DNA of 41,063 nucleotides from an uncultured Clostridia bacterium (GCA_934130435.1 CAKOYB010000011.1:1-41063), one strand, 5' to 3'; counted from the first letter of the stretch, positions 1-9,684 are shown. A program made the numbers and translations. Notes: generated from the sequence alone by a model not told the origin.

Positions 1-3000
1 ATTTAATGTCTTATCGTTCCATACTTTTCCTGATATTTCTATATCTTTCATTTGGATATAGTCTGAATCTGCATTATCATCTGGTGTTAAATCATTAACA
101 ATATTATCATTTCTGTTTCTAATTTCCGTGATTTTTGCAGTATTTTCAAAAACATCTACTGATAGTAAATCTTCATTAATTGTAAAGTCAATAGTAAAAC
201 TTGCTTCCTGTCCTATTGGTATAAGCGTTTCTTTTAATTCTTCTTTTACCTCATTTATTAAATCTCTTTTATTACTATCTATATTTGTTCCAATATATCC
301 ATTCAAGTTATCTAATACTTGGCTTATTTTAACTGCTCCAAACTCTGTTTCATTTTCGCCATCATTTCTTACTACTATTGTGTATGAAACTTTATCGCCT
401 TTGTTTAATGTAACAGGATTACTATATTTAGATCTTTCATCTTTATAAATAGGCTTTCCACTTCTTTGAGTCAAATTAGTCTGTTCTGTAGTTAAATCAA
501 TATCGTTTATTTTTGAAACATATTTCTCTAAACTTACTTTATATATTTTTCCTTTTATAAAATCTGAATCTCTATTATCTTCTGGTGTTGTATCATCAAT
601 CTCTTCGTTATTTCTGTTTTTTATAGTTTTTATGTTTGCTGTATTAATAATAGTTCCTTCTAGAAGTTTTGCTCTAACTTTAATTCTAATTGATATTGAA
701 TCTCCACTTTCAATTATTGGATTATTTAATGTTATGATTCCATTTGAATATTCTTTTATTATTCCATTTGGTGATGAAGATATTTCTAAAAACTCAAGGT
801 TTTCATTTAGCTTATCTTCGATCTCAGATACTCTTACATTTTTCTCTCCATCATTTCTTACAATAATATTATACTCAATTATATCTCCTGTTTCAGCAAT
901 AACCATATTTTGTTCTTTATATGTTCCTTCACTTCCATATATTGGTTTATCTTTTCTTTCATTACTATAGTCATTTTCATTGTCTCCATTTGTATTAGTT
1001 ACGTTAGAAACATATTTTTCTAGGCTTACTTTGTGAATTCCGTTTTCTGCATTTATATAGTCAGAATCTTTATTGTCATTTGGCGTAGTATCTTGTACTT
1101 CCTCTCCTGTAGGTTTGGTTATTGTATTGATTTGCGCAGTATTTGGTATTTCTCCATTTATTTTTACTTTTACTTTTAAAGTAATTGTTACAATTTCATC
1201 ATTATCAAGTTCCACTTCATCAAGTAGAATCATTCCGTCAGAGTAATTTACAGTTCCTTTAGAAGAACTTATTTCCACAAATTCAAGTCCACTATTCAAT
1301 CTGTCTAAGATTTTAGTTATTTTTACATTTGATTTTCCATCATTTTTTACTATTATTTTGTATGTAACTATATCTCCTTTTTCTACAAGAACCTTGTTTT
1401 GCTCTTTATATGTTCCCATGGTGCCATATGTTGGTTTTCCTTTTCTTTCATCTGTATATTCTACACCATTTTCACCTTCTGCATCTGTAACTTCTGAAAC
1501 ATATTTTTCTAGACTTACTTTATATTCGTCTGTTTCCACTATTCTGTTTTCATAATAAACGTAGTCTCTATCAACTGTTCTATAAGTTCCACTTTTTTCA
1601 AGAAATGCTGTATTTACAAGTGTAGCTTCTCCTTCAGATATTCCGGTGAACTTAAGTGTTATATAAAATGTAACTGAACTCTTTTTATTTAATTTATTTA
1701 GATTATAAGAAAACTCATTTTCATCTTTAGTCCAGTTCGATTTTATGTCTTGTCCATTTATATTTCCTTGCGTTATTTTTGTTATTGTTGCATTCCTTGG
1801 TATTCTATCTGTAATATTTATGTTTGTAGCATCAATATCATTTGAGTTGTTATATACTATTATTTTGTATGTTACTTCAGCACCTTCTGTTATTTTTAAT
1901 TTGTTTTCATGTTTGTATTTATTTTGCTTCTTTATATTTGCCGTAATATCTTTATTGGCATTTTCATTGCTTTCTGTTTGTGATGTTAAGTAACCAGATC
2001 TTGTATCATTTATTTCTGTTTTTTCGTTTCCATTTTGTATACTTGTAATATATTTTTGTAAAGATAAGTCTGCTTGTTTTTGAATATCTGCTGTCGTTTT
2101 TATATAGTCTTTATCTTCATTATCATTTATTGTTGAATCTGTTATTGTTGTACCTGTTATTCCACCTGCTTTTATCTCGTTATTACTTATTAGTGCTTGA
2201 TTTGTTAACACGCTTCCTATTGTTACGCCACTATTAACTGTTGCATATATTTTTACTGTTAGTTCTTTTCCTTTTCCAATTCCTGATGGATTTTTTAAAG
2301 TAATATGTAGTTCTATGTTTTTTTTCTTTTCTACCTTCAATATGTCTCCACTAGCGCTTTTATATGTCAAGCCTTCTGGTAATGTGTCAATTATTTTTGG
2401 TACTGCAGTAGTTTCGTTTCCATCATTTTTTATTTTTATAGTATATTCTATTTCATCTCCTGCTTTAACTAAAACTGGGTTTTGGCTTTTATATTTACTA
2501 TTATATATTGGTTTATTATTTCTTCCATTAATGCTAGTTGCAGCAACTTTAGTTATGTATTTTTCTAAGCTTACTTTGTAAGTTGGCATCTGTACATAAT
2601 CATAGTCTCTTTTTCTATATTCAGTTTTATTTTCAATTGCTGTTTTATTTTGATTTTTTAGCTGTTTTACTGATACACGGTTTCCATATTCTCCAGTAAA
2701 ATAATTTTCAAATTTAAATGTTAACAAGAATATATCATAACTATTTGATGTTTTGTATTCTATTGTGTAAACATTATGCTTACTCTCATTTTCGCAAACC
2801 TTACAGTCATTTCCATTTTCTTTGCATTTTGTAGGTGATTGAATATTAATTTTTGTACTCTTATTATTTGATCTATCTACTTTAAATGCTGAAACAAATG
2901 TTGCTTTTGTAGTAATCTTGTCTTTTAATGTTATAGTTAAATTCTTGTTATTTTCATTGTTGTATACAATAATTTTATAAGTAACATAATCTCCGGGATT

Positions 3001-4356
3001 AATAACTACTGGTTTACTATATTTATAAAACTTATCACCTGAGGTAATTTTCTTTGTTATTTCTGGGTTTTCATCTTTATTTGCTAGTTTATCCTTTCTG
3101 TCATTTTTCTTGTTACCTTTATATGCTGTTTTTCCACCACCATAACGGGTTATTTCTGTTGTAGGGTCAGTGCTATTTGCATATGTAATATATTTTTGTA
3201 CAGAAACATTTGCTGATGAGTCTACTGATACCATTTCAGATTCTATACTTCTAGTTTTAGTTATTATTTTCCCTCTCGAAATTCCTCTAGTTTGTTGTGT
3301 ATTTCCTCCTAGCAAATACATTCTTGCCCATATTAAACTATCTGTTTCTCTAAATGTAATTGTACGAGTTGTTTTATCTCCCTTTATTACAGATGATTTT
3401 AAATATATGTACCCATTCTTGTCGTCGTTATTTTTTCTAACAACCCTACCAACTATTTGATTCTTTGAGTCTTTTATATACCATACACTTTTTCCATTCT
3501 TTTTTGTTTTATATACCTCGTAATTAACATTATCTATATTTATAACTCTTTTATTTACTAGTTTGCTTTCCCAACTCCACTCTAATTGTATTTTGTTAAT
3601 TTTGTAATTCCATGTTGTTCCATAAGAGTCCTTTGTTCCACTAGGAAGTTGTTCTAGTTCACATTTATTATTACAACTTAAACTTCCATTTTTAAACAAA
3701 TTTTTTATTTCATTTGCATACTCTTCTTGGGTCATTTTAGTTCCATTTATAGATTTTTTTATATTAGAGTTTAAAGTTATTGCTGGATATTCATTTTCTC
3801 CTCCCAAATCTGGTTTAAATATCTTTGCTACTGCTGTATCATTTTTATAAAAATGTGCTCCGTTTTTTGTCTTCCAGTTATTATAAAAATATGTCCAATG
3901 TCCTCCTTTAAATCCTGCTCTCGTGTTTGGTTCATACGTTATTGCATATGCAAACATTGCGGCATCGTAAGGGTCATCAGTTCTATTTTTTCTCTTGTCT
4001 TTATATCTATCAGAATTTACTGAATTACCTGTTATAGTTAATATATCCTGAATATATAAATTTCCTCCTGTTTTATTAGCAACGTGATTCAAACACCAAA
4101 TACCTGGATTTTTTTCTACATATCCCCAGTCACTTTTTGTTCCTGGCCACGTTGGAATTTCAATAGCCTTTTGCTTACCACTCTTATATGCTAAAAATTC
4201 ACTTCTGTTTAAAGGATTATCCCCACTTTCTTTAAAATACCTATCGCCATTATATAGTTCAACATATGTCAATGCTTTGGAAGTTATTGGTTTTATAATT
4301 GCAATAATAATCAAAACTGTTATTAAATAAACTATTCTTTTTATATTTTTAACCAT
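1..4356 (-). CDS. Giant repeat-containing surface protein, N-terminal part (cut by window edge)
   Basis: The frame is open from an ATG at 4354-4356 to base 1, giving 1452 visible residues with no stop; the C-terminus lies outside. A signal peptide or signal anchor occupies about residues 5-27. A unique N-terminal region of about 350 residues follows, with a lone early Cys in GIWCLNH (C88). From about residue 385 there are six tandem units of 160-210 residues, each opening with a (V/L)SLEKY(V/I)(S/T)-like motif (near 385, 594, 765, 945, 1109, 1272). Units carry GD..(T/E)Y.I.V.NDG strands typical of DUF11-type beta-sandwich repeats, and most end with a D-TP-D--DSDYI motif. The last residues (GKVWND) begin an SdrD/CNA-B-like domain. 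It probably acts as an exported stalk or adhesin. An AAAGGAG site lies 21 nt after the stop of the upstream gene, so the two form an operon. The function is unknown and the domain names come from motif recognition. Confidence 0.8.
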   Translation of the reverse strand, partial: MVKNIKRIVYLITVLIIIAIIKPITSKALTYVELYNGDRYFKESGDNPLNRSEFLAYKSGKQKAIEIPTWPGTKSDWGYVEKNPGIWCLNHVANKTGGNLYIQDILTITGNSVNSDRYKDKRKNRTDDPYDAAMFAYAITYEPNTRAGFKGGHWTYFYNNWKTKNGAHFYKNDTAVAKIFKPDLGGENEYPAITLNSNIKKSINGTKMTQEEYANEIKNLFKNGSLSCNNKCELEQLPSGTKDSYGTTWNYKINKIQLEWSWESKLVNKRVINIDNVNYEVYKTKKNGKSVWYIKDSKNQIVGRVVRKNNDDKNGYIYLKSSVIKGDKTTRTITFRETDSLIWARMYLLGGNTQQTRGISRGKIITKTRSIESEMVSVDSSANVSVQKYITYANSTDPTTEITRYGGGKTAYKGNKKNDRKDKLANKDENPEITKKITSGDKFYKYSKPVVINPGDYVTYKIIVYNNENNKNLTITLKDKITTKATFVSAFKVDRSNNKSTKINIQSPTKCKENGNDCKVCENESKHNVYTIEYKTSNSYDIFLLTFKFENYFTGEYGNRVSVKQLKNQNKTAIENKTEYRKRDYDYVQMPTYKVSLEKYITKVAATSINGRNNKPIYNSKYKSQNPVLVKAGDEIEYTIKIKNDGNETTAVPKIIDTLPEGLTYKSASGDILKVEKKKNIELHITLKNPSGIGKGKELTVKIYATVNSGVTIGSVLTNQALISNNEIKAGGITGTTITDSTINDNEDKDYIKTTADIQKQADLSLQKYITSIQNGNEKTEINDTRSGYLTSQTESNENANKDITANIKKQNKYKHENKLKITEGAEVTYKIIVYNNSNDIDATNINITDRIPRNATITKITQGNINGQDIKSNWTKDENEFSYNLNKLNKKSSVTFYITLKFTGISEGEATLVNTAFLEKSGTYRTVDRDYVYYENRIVETDEYKVSLEKYVSEVTDAEGENGVEYTDERKGKPTYGTMGTYKEQNKVLVEKGDIVTYKIIVKNDGKSNVKITKILDRLNSGLEFVEISSSKGTVNYSDGMILLDEVELDNDEIVTITLKVKVKINGEIPNTAQINTITKPTGEEVQDTTPNDNKDSDYINAENGIHKVSLEKYVSNVTNTNGDNENDYSNERKDKPIYGSEGTYKEQNMVIAETGDIIEYNIIVRNDGEKNVRVSEIEDKLNENLEFLEISSSPNGIIKEYSNGIITLNNPIIESGDSISIRIKVRAKLLEGTIINTANIKTIKNRNNEEIDDTTPEDNRDSDFIKGKIYKVSLEKYVSKINDIDLTTEQTNLTQRSGKPIYKDERSKYSNPVTLNKGDKVSYTIVVRNDGENETEFGAVKISQVLDNLNGYIGTNIDSNKRDLINEVKEELKETLIPIGQEASFTIDFTINEDLLSVDVFENTAKITEIRNRNDNIVNDLTPDDNADSDYIQMKDIEISGKVWNDKTLN

Positions 4357-4377
4357 TTCTTTTCTCCTTTCTTTTGA

Positions 4378-7300
4378 CTATATAACTTTATTTAAAACTT
4401 TTTTCTTAATTAGGTATGCTCCTATTGCAATTATTCCAATACTTATCATTGTTATTGAAATATACATTATAGGTGATCCTGTCTTTATAGATAATAACAC
4501 ATCTGCACTTGAAGTATTATCTATAACTTTATCATCTTCTTCATTAATTCCTTCTAAATTACTTATTTTTGTAATACTTGCTGTATTTGTTATTTTGCCT
4601 GTATTTTCCTCATTCATTTGTTTTGTTAGTATTAATTCTACTTCAGAAGTTTTTCCTGGTTCTATTGCTATTCCAGACAATGAGGTATGTAATGTACCGT
4701 CTGAAGCTTGGTACCAGTCTTTATTAAGTTCTGAACTAAATTCTAGTCCCTTAGGTAAGTTGTCTGTCAACTTATCCACATATCCAGTTACATCCCCATT
4801 GTTTTTTATAACAAATTTATATGTAATAATTACTGATGCTGAGTTAATGTATTTTGCAACTAAATCTACTTTTGCAAAGTTAGAATTTTCATAGTTCTTA
4901 GTTTCTGTTCCTTGAGTATTTTTTACTATTATCTTAGATATAAACTTGTCTAATTTCAAATCAAATTTTGCATTTTGTATTAAGCCTATATCAATACTTT
5001 CCATATTACTATTTAATTTCAAAATATCAGTTATTGCTGCAATTTTAGTTTGTCCATTTATAGTTACTTTTGAACTTAATGCATCTGAGTTTATGTTCTT
5101 ATCAATATTTTCCTTTTTATATGTTGTTACAGAATACTTATTATTATCAAATTCAAATACAACTATATAGTTTCCTTTTTCTAGTTCTTCAAATTTGTAT
5201 TCTCCATCTGAATTAGTTGTTGCTACAAGTTGATTTCCATCTTTATTTGTTGCTATTTGCTTATTATCTGCATTTATTAATGAAACTTTTATTCCTTCTA
5301 GTAATTGTTCATTTTCGTCCCTTGCCCCATTTTTATTTTCATCAAACCAAGCAAGTCCATCTATAGAATATTTTTTATTCTCATTGTCTATATCTGTTGA
5401 ATCTTCATTATCCATTATTTCTTGATCTTTATCTGCATCATATATATAGTCCTTACCGTCTGAAGGATTATTAATTTTGAATTGTGTTGTTAGACGTTTT
5501 GAGCTATATTCTGTGTTAATATCAAATTCACATATTACATCTGTATTTGAAGCAATTATATTTTTTGCATTTATTTTTGCTTTTACAGTAATTGATTCCT
5601 TTTCTCCTTGTTTTAAATGTATACCTTCAAGTTTTAGAATAGTAGGATCTTCTACTTTATATGATGTTTTAGTAGATTCAGCGCTTACAAACTCAATTCC
5701 TTCATCTGGTAATGAACTAATTAATATATTTTCTAAATCTAATACTCCTTTGTTTTCAAGAGATATTGTAAAAGTAATAATGTCTCCATCGTTTAAAACT
5801 TTGTTATCTTGAATATCAGTTTTTATACTTGCAGTAAGATTATCATTTACTTGGTATATTGTTTTTATAAGGTCATTTGACTTATATGTTTCTTTTTCAT
5901 ATTCGGTAATTGCAACTATAGATACATCTTTTTTAGCTATAGTTTTGTCAAGCTCTTTTGTAATAAAGCTTACGTATAATTCTTCAGAACTTCCAGCCTG
6001 GATTTCGTCTATAGTCCATATTAATTTATTATTTTCAATTTTTACTTTTCCTGTTTCATATGGAAGAAGCTCTTCTCCTAATATTGTATCTTTTATCTCT
6101 TCTAGATCATTATTTAACTCTTCTGGGATATTAATTTCCACATTAATGTTTTTTAAATTTTTATTAGTTAAGTTTGATGCATAGAAAGTAACTGGAAGTC
6201 TTCCCCCATCGCCGCTTACATTTTCTTCTTCATTATATGCATATTTAGCTTCTAATGATATTTTTGCATTTTTATAGACTTCATTTTGCATACTAAGTTC
6301 TTGTGAAGTTTCCTCTATTTTATTTGAAGATTTTACTGTATCTGCATCTGTTCTTACCTTTATCTGATAATCATATATAACACTATCTCCAGCTTTTAAC
6401 ACTATTCTCACTTTTCTTTGTAAGTCATTTTCTGGTGCTAATGAATACTCTGTAGCAAATTGATTTTCGTTATACTCTATTCCTGTATTTCTTGCTTCAT
6501 AATATTGTGCATTTTCTATATTAGTTGTTAAAGTTATTACTTTTTCCTCGTTTGTATTATTTTTAAGTCCTACATAATATCTTATAATTTGTCCTTTATT
6601 TACTTTATCGTTTTCACTGATGCTTTCTCCTGCAACAGTTGCTTTCATTATAGGTGTAATATCTTCTGTAGTCTCAGAAGTTATTTCATCTATTTTTACA
6701 ATATCCTCTTTTTTATCGCTTACTTTCGCTGTAAAGAAACCGACTGTTGAAGTTTGGCTTTTTTTCTCGTTTTCTACTGTATATTCTATACTATTTTGAA
6801 TAAATGTCTGTTCATTTACATTAAGCTTTTCTGGAATGTTTAAAACAGCGTCAATTTCAACACTTTGTTCCTTTTCAATTTCTGGTATAGTTACTCTGTA
6901 AGAAATAATCTTATTAATATCTTCAAAGTCTTTGCTCCATTCTTTTCCATCAGTTGTATATTCTATCTCTCCACCTTGTTTGCATATTATTTCTTTAATT
7001 TGTGTTATAAAACTGCTCTTGTTATTATCATCTGAATATCCTAAATTTCCTGTTAATTTTACATTACTGATTTTATTATTGTAATTATTAATTAAATATA
7101 TTTTTTGTTTTAGTTCTTTTGATTCTGTATTATCAGCAATTAAATTATTTTTTAGTGTGCTATCTGTAAGTATAGTTTTCTCACTACTTGAACTATACCC
7201 CTCGTAAGTTGCTAACATTAAAAGTCCGTCTTTTGATGCTATTTTAATGTTTGAATTGCAGCTTCCTTCTACTCCTTTATTTTCGATTTTAGTTGTAATA

Positions 7301-8913
7301 ACTGTATCTTTGCTAGGTGTCGTATTAGATACTCCTAATGTAAATGACATTGTAAGTTTAACACCCTCAGTTATGGAGTTAGTATATTCTGTTTGTTTTC
7401 CAGAAAGTTGTATTCTAATATATGCTGTTCCATCTTTTTCTCTAGCAGAACTATAACTCTTAATTTTTATTCCATTTCCTTGTAAAATGTTTAGATTTCC
7501 AAATTTTATGTATGAAATCTCTTTTGGAAATGTTATTGTTACTATTGGGTCTTCCAATAGTCTAAATCTGTTTGAGTCATTTCGTAATGTTGCTGTATAT
7601 GTTAAAATATTTTCGTTTAATGTAGATATTGTTCCATTATTGTTACCATTGTTGTCTTTTAATTCTACATTTACTTCGTTTATTGGTTCTTTTAATTCAA
7701 TCTTTTTATTAAACTCTGAATTGCAAGTTTCAATCATTTCTTCTTTTGATTCAGTAGTAATCTTACTTTTGGCTAGTATAGTGGTTTTATCTTCAAAACT
7801 ACTAGCTTCTTTTAGTTCATCTGATGAAGCTATTTTCTTTGTGTTTTTAAAACTAATCCTTCCGTCTTCTTTAGAATTTATTATTTTAAGCTTTATATCC
7901 TTTAATTTGTTTTCATATTCTATAAAAATATCATCTGTTGTTATCTCTTTTTTATCACCTGTATTATTCTCATTTATTAGTTTTTTGTTTTTTTCGTCTC
8001 CGTCATATTTTATTGTTGAAATTTTTTGTTCCTCTGAATATATTTCAATTTCTCCATTTTCTCCAATGATTTTATCAAAATCAGATTTTTTTATTGTAGT
8101 ATTTATATAACTTATGTCTGTATTTTTATCTCTAATTATCTCAATTTCATTTGCTAAATCTTTATTGCTTATTTCTAGGCATTCATTTGAGATATACTCT
8201 GTGTCTTTATTAACATACATATACCCCTTATATATATCGTCTTGATTATTGACATTGTAAGAAACTATATCACTAATTTTATCTTTTAATATAAATTGTT
8301 TTTGTAGTTTTTTAGTAACACTTAGCTCTTTCTTTTCATCTTTATATTTTCTATTTAATTCTATATTAACTTCAGCTATTTTTTCGTTTTCATATCCTGT
8401 AAAGCTTTCTTGTGGGTATGTATAAATTATTTCAAAAACATCTTTTGAATTTTTTTGAAACTTGTTATAATTGCTTTCATTTTTATAATCAATATTAATT
8501 ATTCCAGAATTAGCGTCATAATTCCAATTAGATTTATTAAAGTTAACTTCGCCTTCATCTTTGCCATCTGTTCCCATGGTTGAAATTGCCAATATATTTA
8601 CTGATGGTAATTTTCCTTCTATCTCTGGTACTTTTATTTTTAAACTATTCTCTAAAGTTGGAATATAATCCTTTTCTTCTATTTCTTGGCTAATCTCTAA
8701 CTTACTTTGTAATAATACTCCCTTATAATTATTTTGATTGTATTGAATATACTTCGTTATTTCAACATTAGTTTCTAGGTTTATATTATTTGTAATTTCG
8801 TCTTCTGCTAAAACTTTCATTATTCCGTTACTAAGTAAACCAAAATTACTAAAGCACATTATAAATGCTAATATTCCTGATAATATTTTAACGTTTATAT
8901 CTCTTTTATTCAT
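4378..8913 (-). CDS. Large secreted surface protein with DUF11/SdrD-B-like domains and C-terminal anchor
   Basis: This 1511-aa protein starts at an ATG preceded by a perfect AGGAGG (8923-8928, 7-9 nt spacing). Residues 1-36 are a signal peptide ending near VLA-ED. The long ectodomain is mostly beta-strand-like. DUF11-type segments (N--L.NI.V...P) occur near residues 914, 1055 and 1371, and one SdrD-B-like module near 1180-1260 carries the DENKNG-RDENE--LEG calcium-loop signature. The C-terminus is SIKTG (1475-1479), a hydrophobic helix, then KKK: the layout of a sortase signal, but with Ile where LPXTG has Pro. It could be wall-anchored by an unusual sortase or simply membrane-anchored. It is first in an operon with the next giant gene (21-nt gap). 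No enzymatic motif was seen. Confidence 0.85.
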   Translation of the reverse strand: MNKRDINVKILSGILAFIMCFSNFGLLSNGIMKVLAEDEITNNINLETNVEITKYIQYNQNNYKGVLLQSKLEISQEIEEKDYIPTLENSLKIKVPEIEGKLPSVNILAISTMGTDGKDEGEVNFNKSNWNYDANSGIINIDYKNESNYNKFQKNSKDVFEIIYTYPQESFTGYENEKIAEVNIELNRKYKDEKKELSVTKKLQKQFILKDKISDIVSYNVNNQDDIYKGYMYVNKDTEYISNECLEISNKDLANEIEIIRDKNTDISYINTTIKKSDFDKIIGENGEIEIYSEEQKISTIKYDGDEKNKKLINENNTGDKKEITTDDIFIEYENKLKDIKLKIINSKEDGRISFKNTKKIASSDELKEASSFEDKTTILAKSKITTESKEEMIETCNSEFNKKIELKEPINEVNVELKDNNGNNNGTISTLNENILTYTATLRNDSNRFRLLEDPIVTITFPKEISYIKFGNLNILQGNGIKIKSYSSAREKDGTAYIRIQLSGKQTEYTNSITEGVKLTMSFTLGVSNTTPSKDTVITTKIENKGVEGSCNSNIKIASKDGLLMLATYEGYSSSSEKTILTDSTLKNNLIADNTESKELKQKIYLINNYNNKISNVKLTGNLGYSDDNNKSSFITQIKEIICKQGGEIEYTTDGKEWSKDFEDINKIISYRVTIPEIEKEQSVEIDAVLNIPEKLNVNEQTFIQNSIEYTVENEKKSQTSTVGFFTAKVSDKKEDIVKIDEITSETTEDITPIMKATVAGESISENDKVNKGQIIRYYVGLKNNTNEEKVITLTTNIENAQYYEARNTGIEYNENQFATEYSLAPENDLQRKVRIVLKAGDSVIYDYQIKVRTDADTVKSSNKIEETSQELSMQNEVYKNAKISLEAKYAYNEEENVSGDGGRLPVTFYASNLTNKNLKNINVEINIPEELNNDLEEIKDTILGEELLPYETGKVKIENNKLIWTIDEIQAGSSEELYVSFITKELDKTIAKKDVSIVAITEYEKETYKSNDLIKTIYQVNDNLTASIKTDIQDNKVLNDGDIITFTISLENKGVLDLENILISSLPDEGIEFVSAESTKTSYKVEDPTILKLEGIHLKQGEKESITVKAKINAKNIIASNTDVICEFDINTEYSSKRLTTQFKINNPSDGKDYIYDADKDQEIMDNEDSTDIDNENKKYSIDGLAWFDENKNGARDENEQLLEGIKVSLINADNKQIATNKDGNQLVATTNSDGEYKFEELEKGNYIVVFEFDNNKYSVTTYKKENIDKNINSDALSSKVTINGQTKIAAITDILKLNSNMESIDIGLIQNAKFDLKLDKFISKIIVKNTQGTETKNYENSNFAKVDLVAKYINSASVIITYKFVIKNNGDVTGYVDKLTDNLPKGLEFSSELNKDWYQASDGTLHTSLSGIAIEPGKTSEVELILTKQMNEENTGKITNTASITKISNLEGINEEDDKVIDNTSSADVLLSIKTGSPIMYISITMISIGIIAIGAYLIKKKVLNKVI

Positions 8914-8957
8914 TTAAAAGTTCCTCCTAAAAATTATAAGTATTTATTATGTACACT

Positions 8958-8986
8958 ATTATAATGATTATATAACAAATCTACAA
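8958..8986 (-). promoter_or_regulatory. Candidate sigma-A promoter of the surface-protein operon
   Basis: On the minus strand, -35 TTGTAG (8981-8986) and -10 TATAAT (8958-8963) are separated by 17 bp. The -10 is perfect and the -35 matches four of six positions. Predicted transcription would start near 8951, giving a leader of about 40 nt before the AGGAGG site. The -35 overlaps the foot of the adjacent hairpin. Confidence 0.5.
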
Positions 8987-9024
8987 AAAAATCTACATTT
9001 TTTATGAAAAAAGTGTAGATTTTT
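8987..9024 (-). terminator. Hairpin followed by a T tract, upstream of the surface operon
   Basis: Arms AAAAATCTACA (8987-8997) and TGTAGATTTTT (9014-9024) are perfectly complementary, and the A/T-rich interior can extend the stem with one bulge. Read on the minus strand it runs into T residues, so it may terminate transcription coming from upstream. It is AU-rich, hence a weak terminator call. The TGTAGATTT arm is repeated just downstream, within the -35 region of the promoter. Confidence 0.4.
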
Positions 9025-9043
9025 CCAGCATTTTTTATGTTTT

Positions 9044-9238
9044 TTACATTTTTTTACTTTTTTCTTTTACGGAAATAATGCTTACAAGCTTTTTTCCTTT
9101 AAAATAAGAAATTATCTTTACAATATGTGTATTTTTCTTAGCAATCTCATACGGATTAAAGCAATTCAGTCTTGTTGAGATTATAAAGTCTTTAATTTCT
9201 TCTACCGCAGTATGTTTAAAAACGACTTCATATATAGA
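9044..9238 (-). pseudogene. Protein-like open frame without a start codon (gene remnant?)
   Basis: In the long gap between the surface operon and the tRNAs, the minus strand holds a 64-codon frame between TAA 9239-9241 and TAA 9044-9046. Its translation looks protein-like (VVFKHTAVEEIKDF, then LNCFNPYEIAKKNT and a basic tail) and includes GCG, CCG and GTC codons rare in the neighbours. There is no ATG, GTG or TTG at its 5' end and no ribosome binding site. I read it as the remnant of a decayed gene, family unrecognised. A 9-bp hairpin (9242-9250/9256-9264) lies just upstream. The rest of 8914-9342 shows only the promoter and hairpins listed separately. Confidence 0.3.
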
Positions 9239-9300
9239 TTATAATAACAATAATGTTGTTATTACTGCCTAATAATATAAGAAAACTAGACAAACAAAAA

Positions 9301-9331
9301 ATACATCTCTACTTGACCGTTAGAGATGTAT
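9301..9331 (-). terminator. Rho-independent terminator of the tRNA operon
   Basis: A perfect 11-bp stem, ATACATCTCTA (9301-9311) with TAGAGATGTAT (9321-9331), encloses a 9-nt loop and is followed on the minus strand by a run of T. It begins 11 nt after the 3' CCA of tRNA-Cys. Confidence 0.8.
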
Positions 9332-9342
9332 AAGAAATTTTA

Positions 9343-9416
9343 TGGAGGCGCCTATCGGAGTCGGACCGATCATCAGAGTTTTGCAGACTCGTGCCTTACC
9401 GCTTGGCTAAGGCGCC
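9343..9416 (-). tRNA. tRNA-Cys (GCA)
   Basis: This 74-nt gene on the minus strand has encoded CCA, a 7-bp acceptor stem GGCGCCT/AGGCGCC and anticodon loop CTGCAAA (anticodon GCA). The D loop keeps the GG pair. The T stem is ATCGG/CCGAT with loop TCCGACT, so position 55 is C instead of the near-universal U that becomes pseudouridine. This may be a base-call error or a real variant. It is second in a two-tRNA operon, 5 nt after tRNA-Gly. Confidence 0.92.
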
Positions 9417-9421
9417 ATAAT

Positions 9422-9497
9422 TGGAGCGGGAAACGGGGCTCAAACCCGCGACCTCTGCCTTGGCAAGGCAGCGCTCTATCAACTGAGCTATTCCCGC
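9422..9497 (-). tRNA. tRNA-Gly (GCC) with altered D/T-loop contact
   Basis: This 76-nt gene on the minus strand has encoded CCA, acceptor GCGGGAA/TTCCCGC and anticodon loop TTGCCAA (anticodon GCC). The D loop reads AGTTGATA and the T loop TTTGAGC, so the usual G19 and C56 are A19 and U56. The two changes compensate each other, keeping a Watson-Crick tertiary pair. It is first in a two-tRNA operon with its own promoter. Confidence 0.93.
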
Positions 9498-9518
9498 ATT
9501 TCAGATATCATAGTATAT

Positions 9519-9547
9519 ATAATAGCAAAAAATAATATTGTAGTCAA
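9519..9547 (-). promoter_or_regulatory. Sigma-A promoter of the tRNA operon
   Basis: On the minus strand, -35 TTGACT (9542-9547), a 17-bp spacer and -10 TATTAT (9519-9524) lie about 20 bp upstream of the tRNA-Gly 5' end, as expected for a stable-RNA promoter. The stretch 9548-9684 up to recO holds only AT-rich DNA. Confidence 0.75.
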
Positions 9548-9684
9548 GTAATTTTTTAAGTTTTATAAAACCATTATTTGAACTTTACTACTATTTAGCC
9601 ATAAATATGATTATTTTTTAAAGCTAAAATTATTTAGCACTTTTTCTCTATAAATATTATTCTTTAATTTTTTTTTTATTCTTT

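Noticed and set aside
7487..8110. A 207-codon plus-strand frame inside the 1511-aa surface gene.
   Set aside because: It is hydrophobic shadow coding opposite a lysine/glutamate-rich gene, with no ribosome binding site.
9326..9535. A 69-codon plus-strand frame across both tRNAs (GSNPRPLPWQGSALSTEL...).
   Set aside because: It is the antisense of tRNA-Cys and tRNA-Gly, a well-known false protein.
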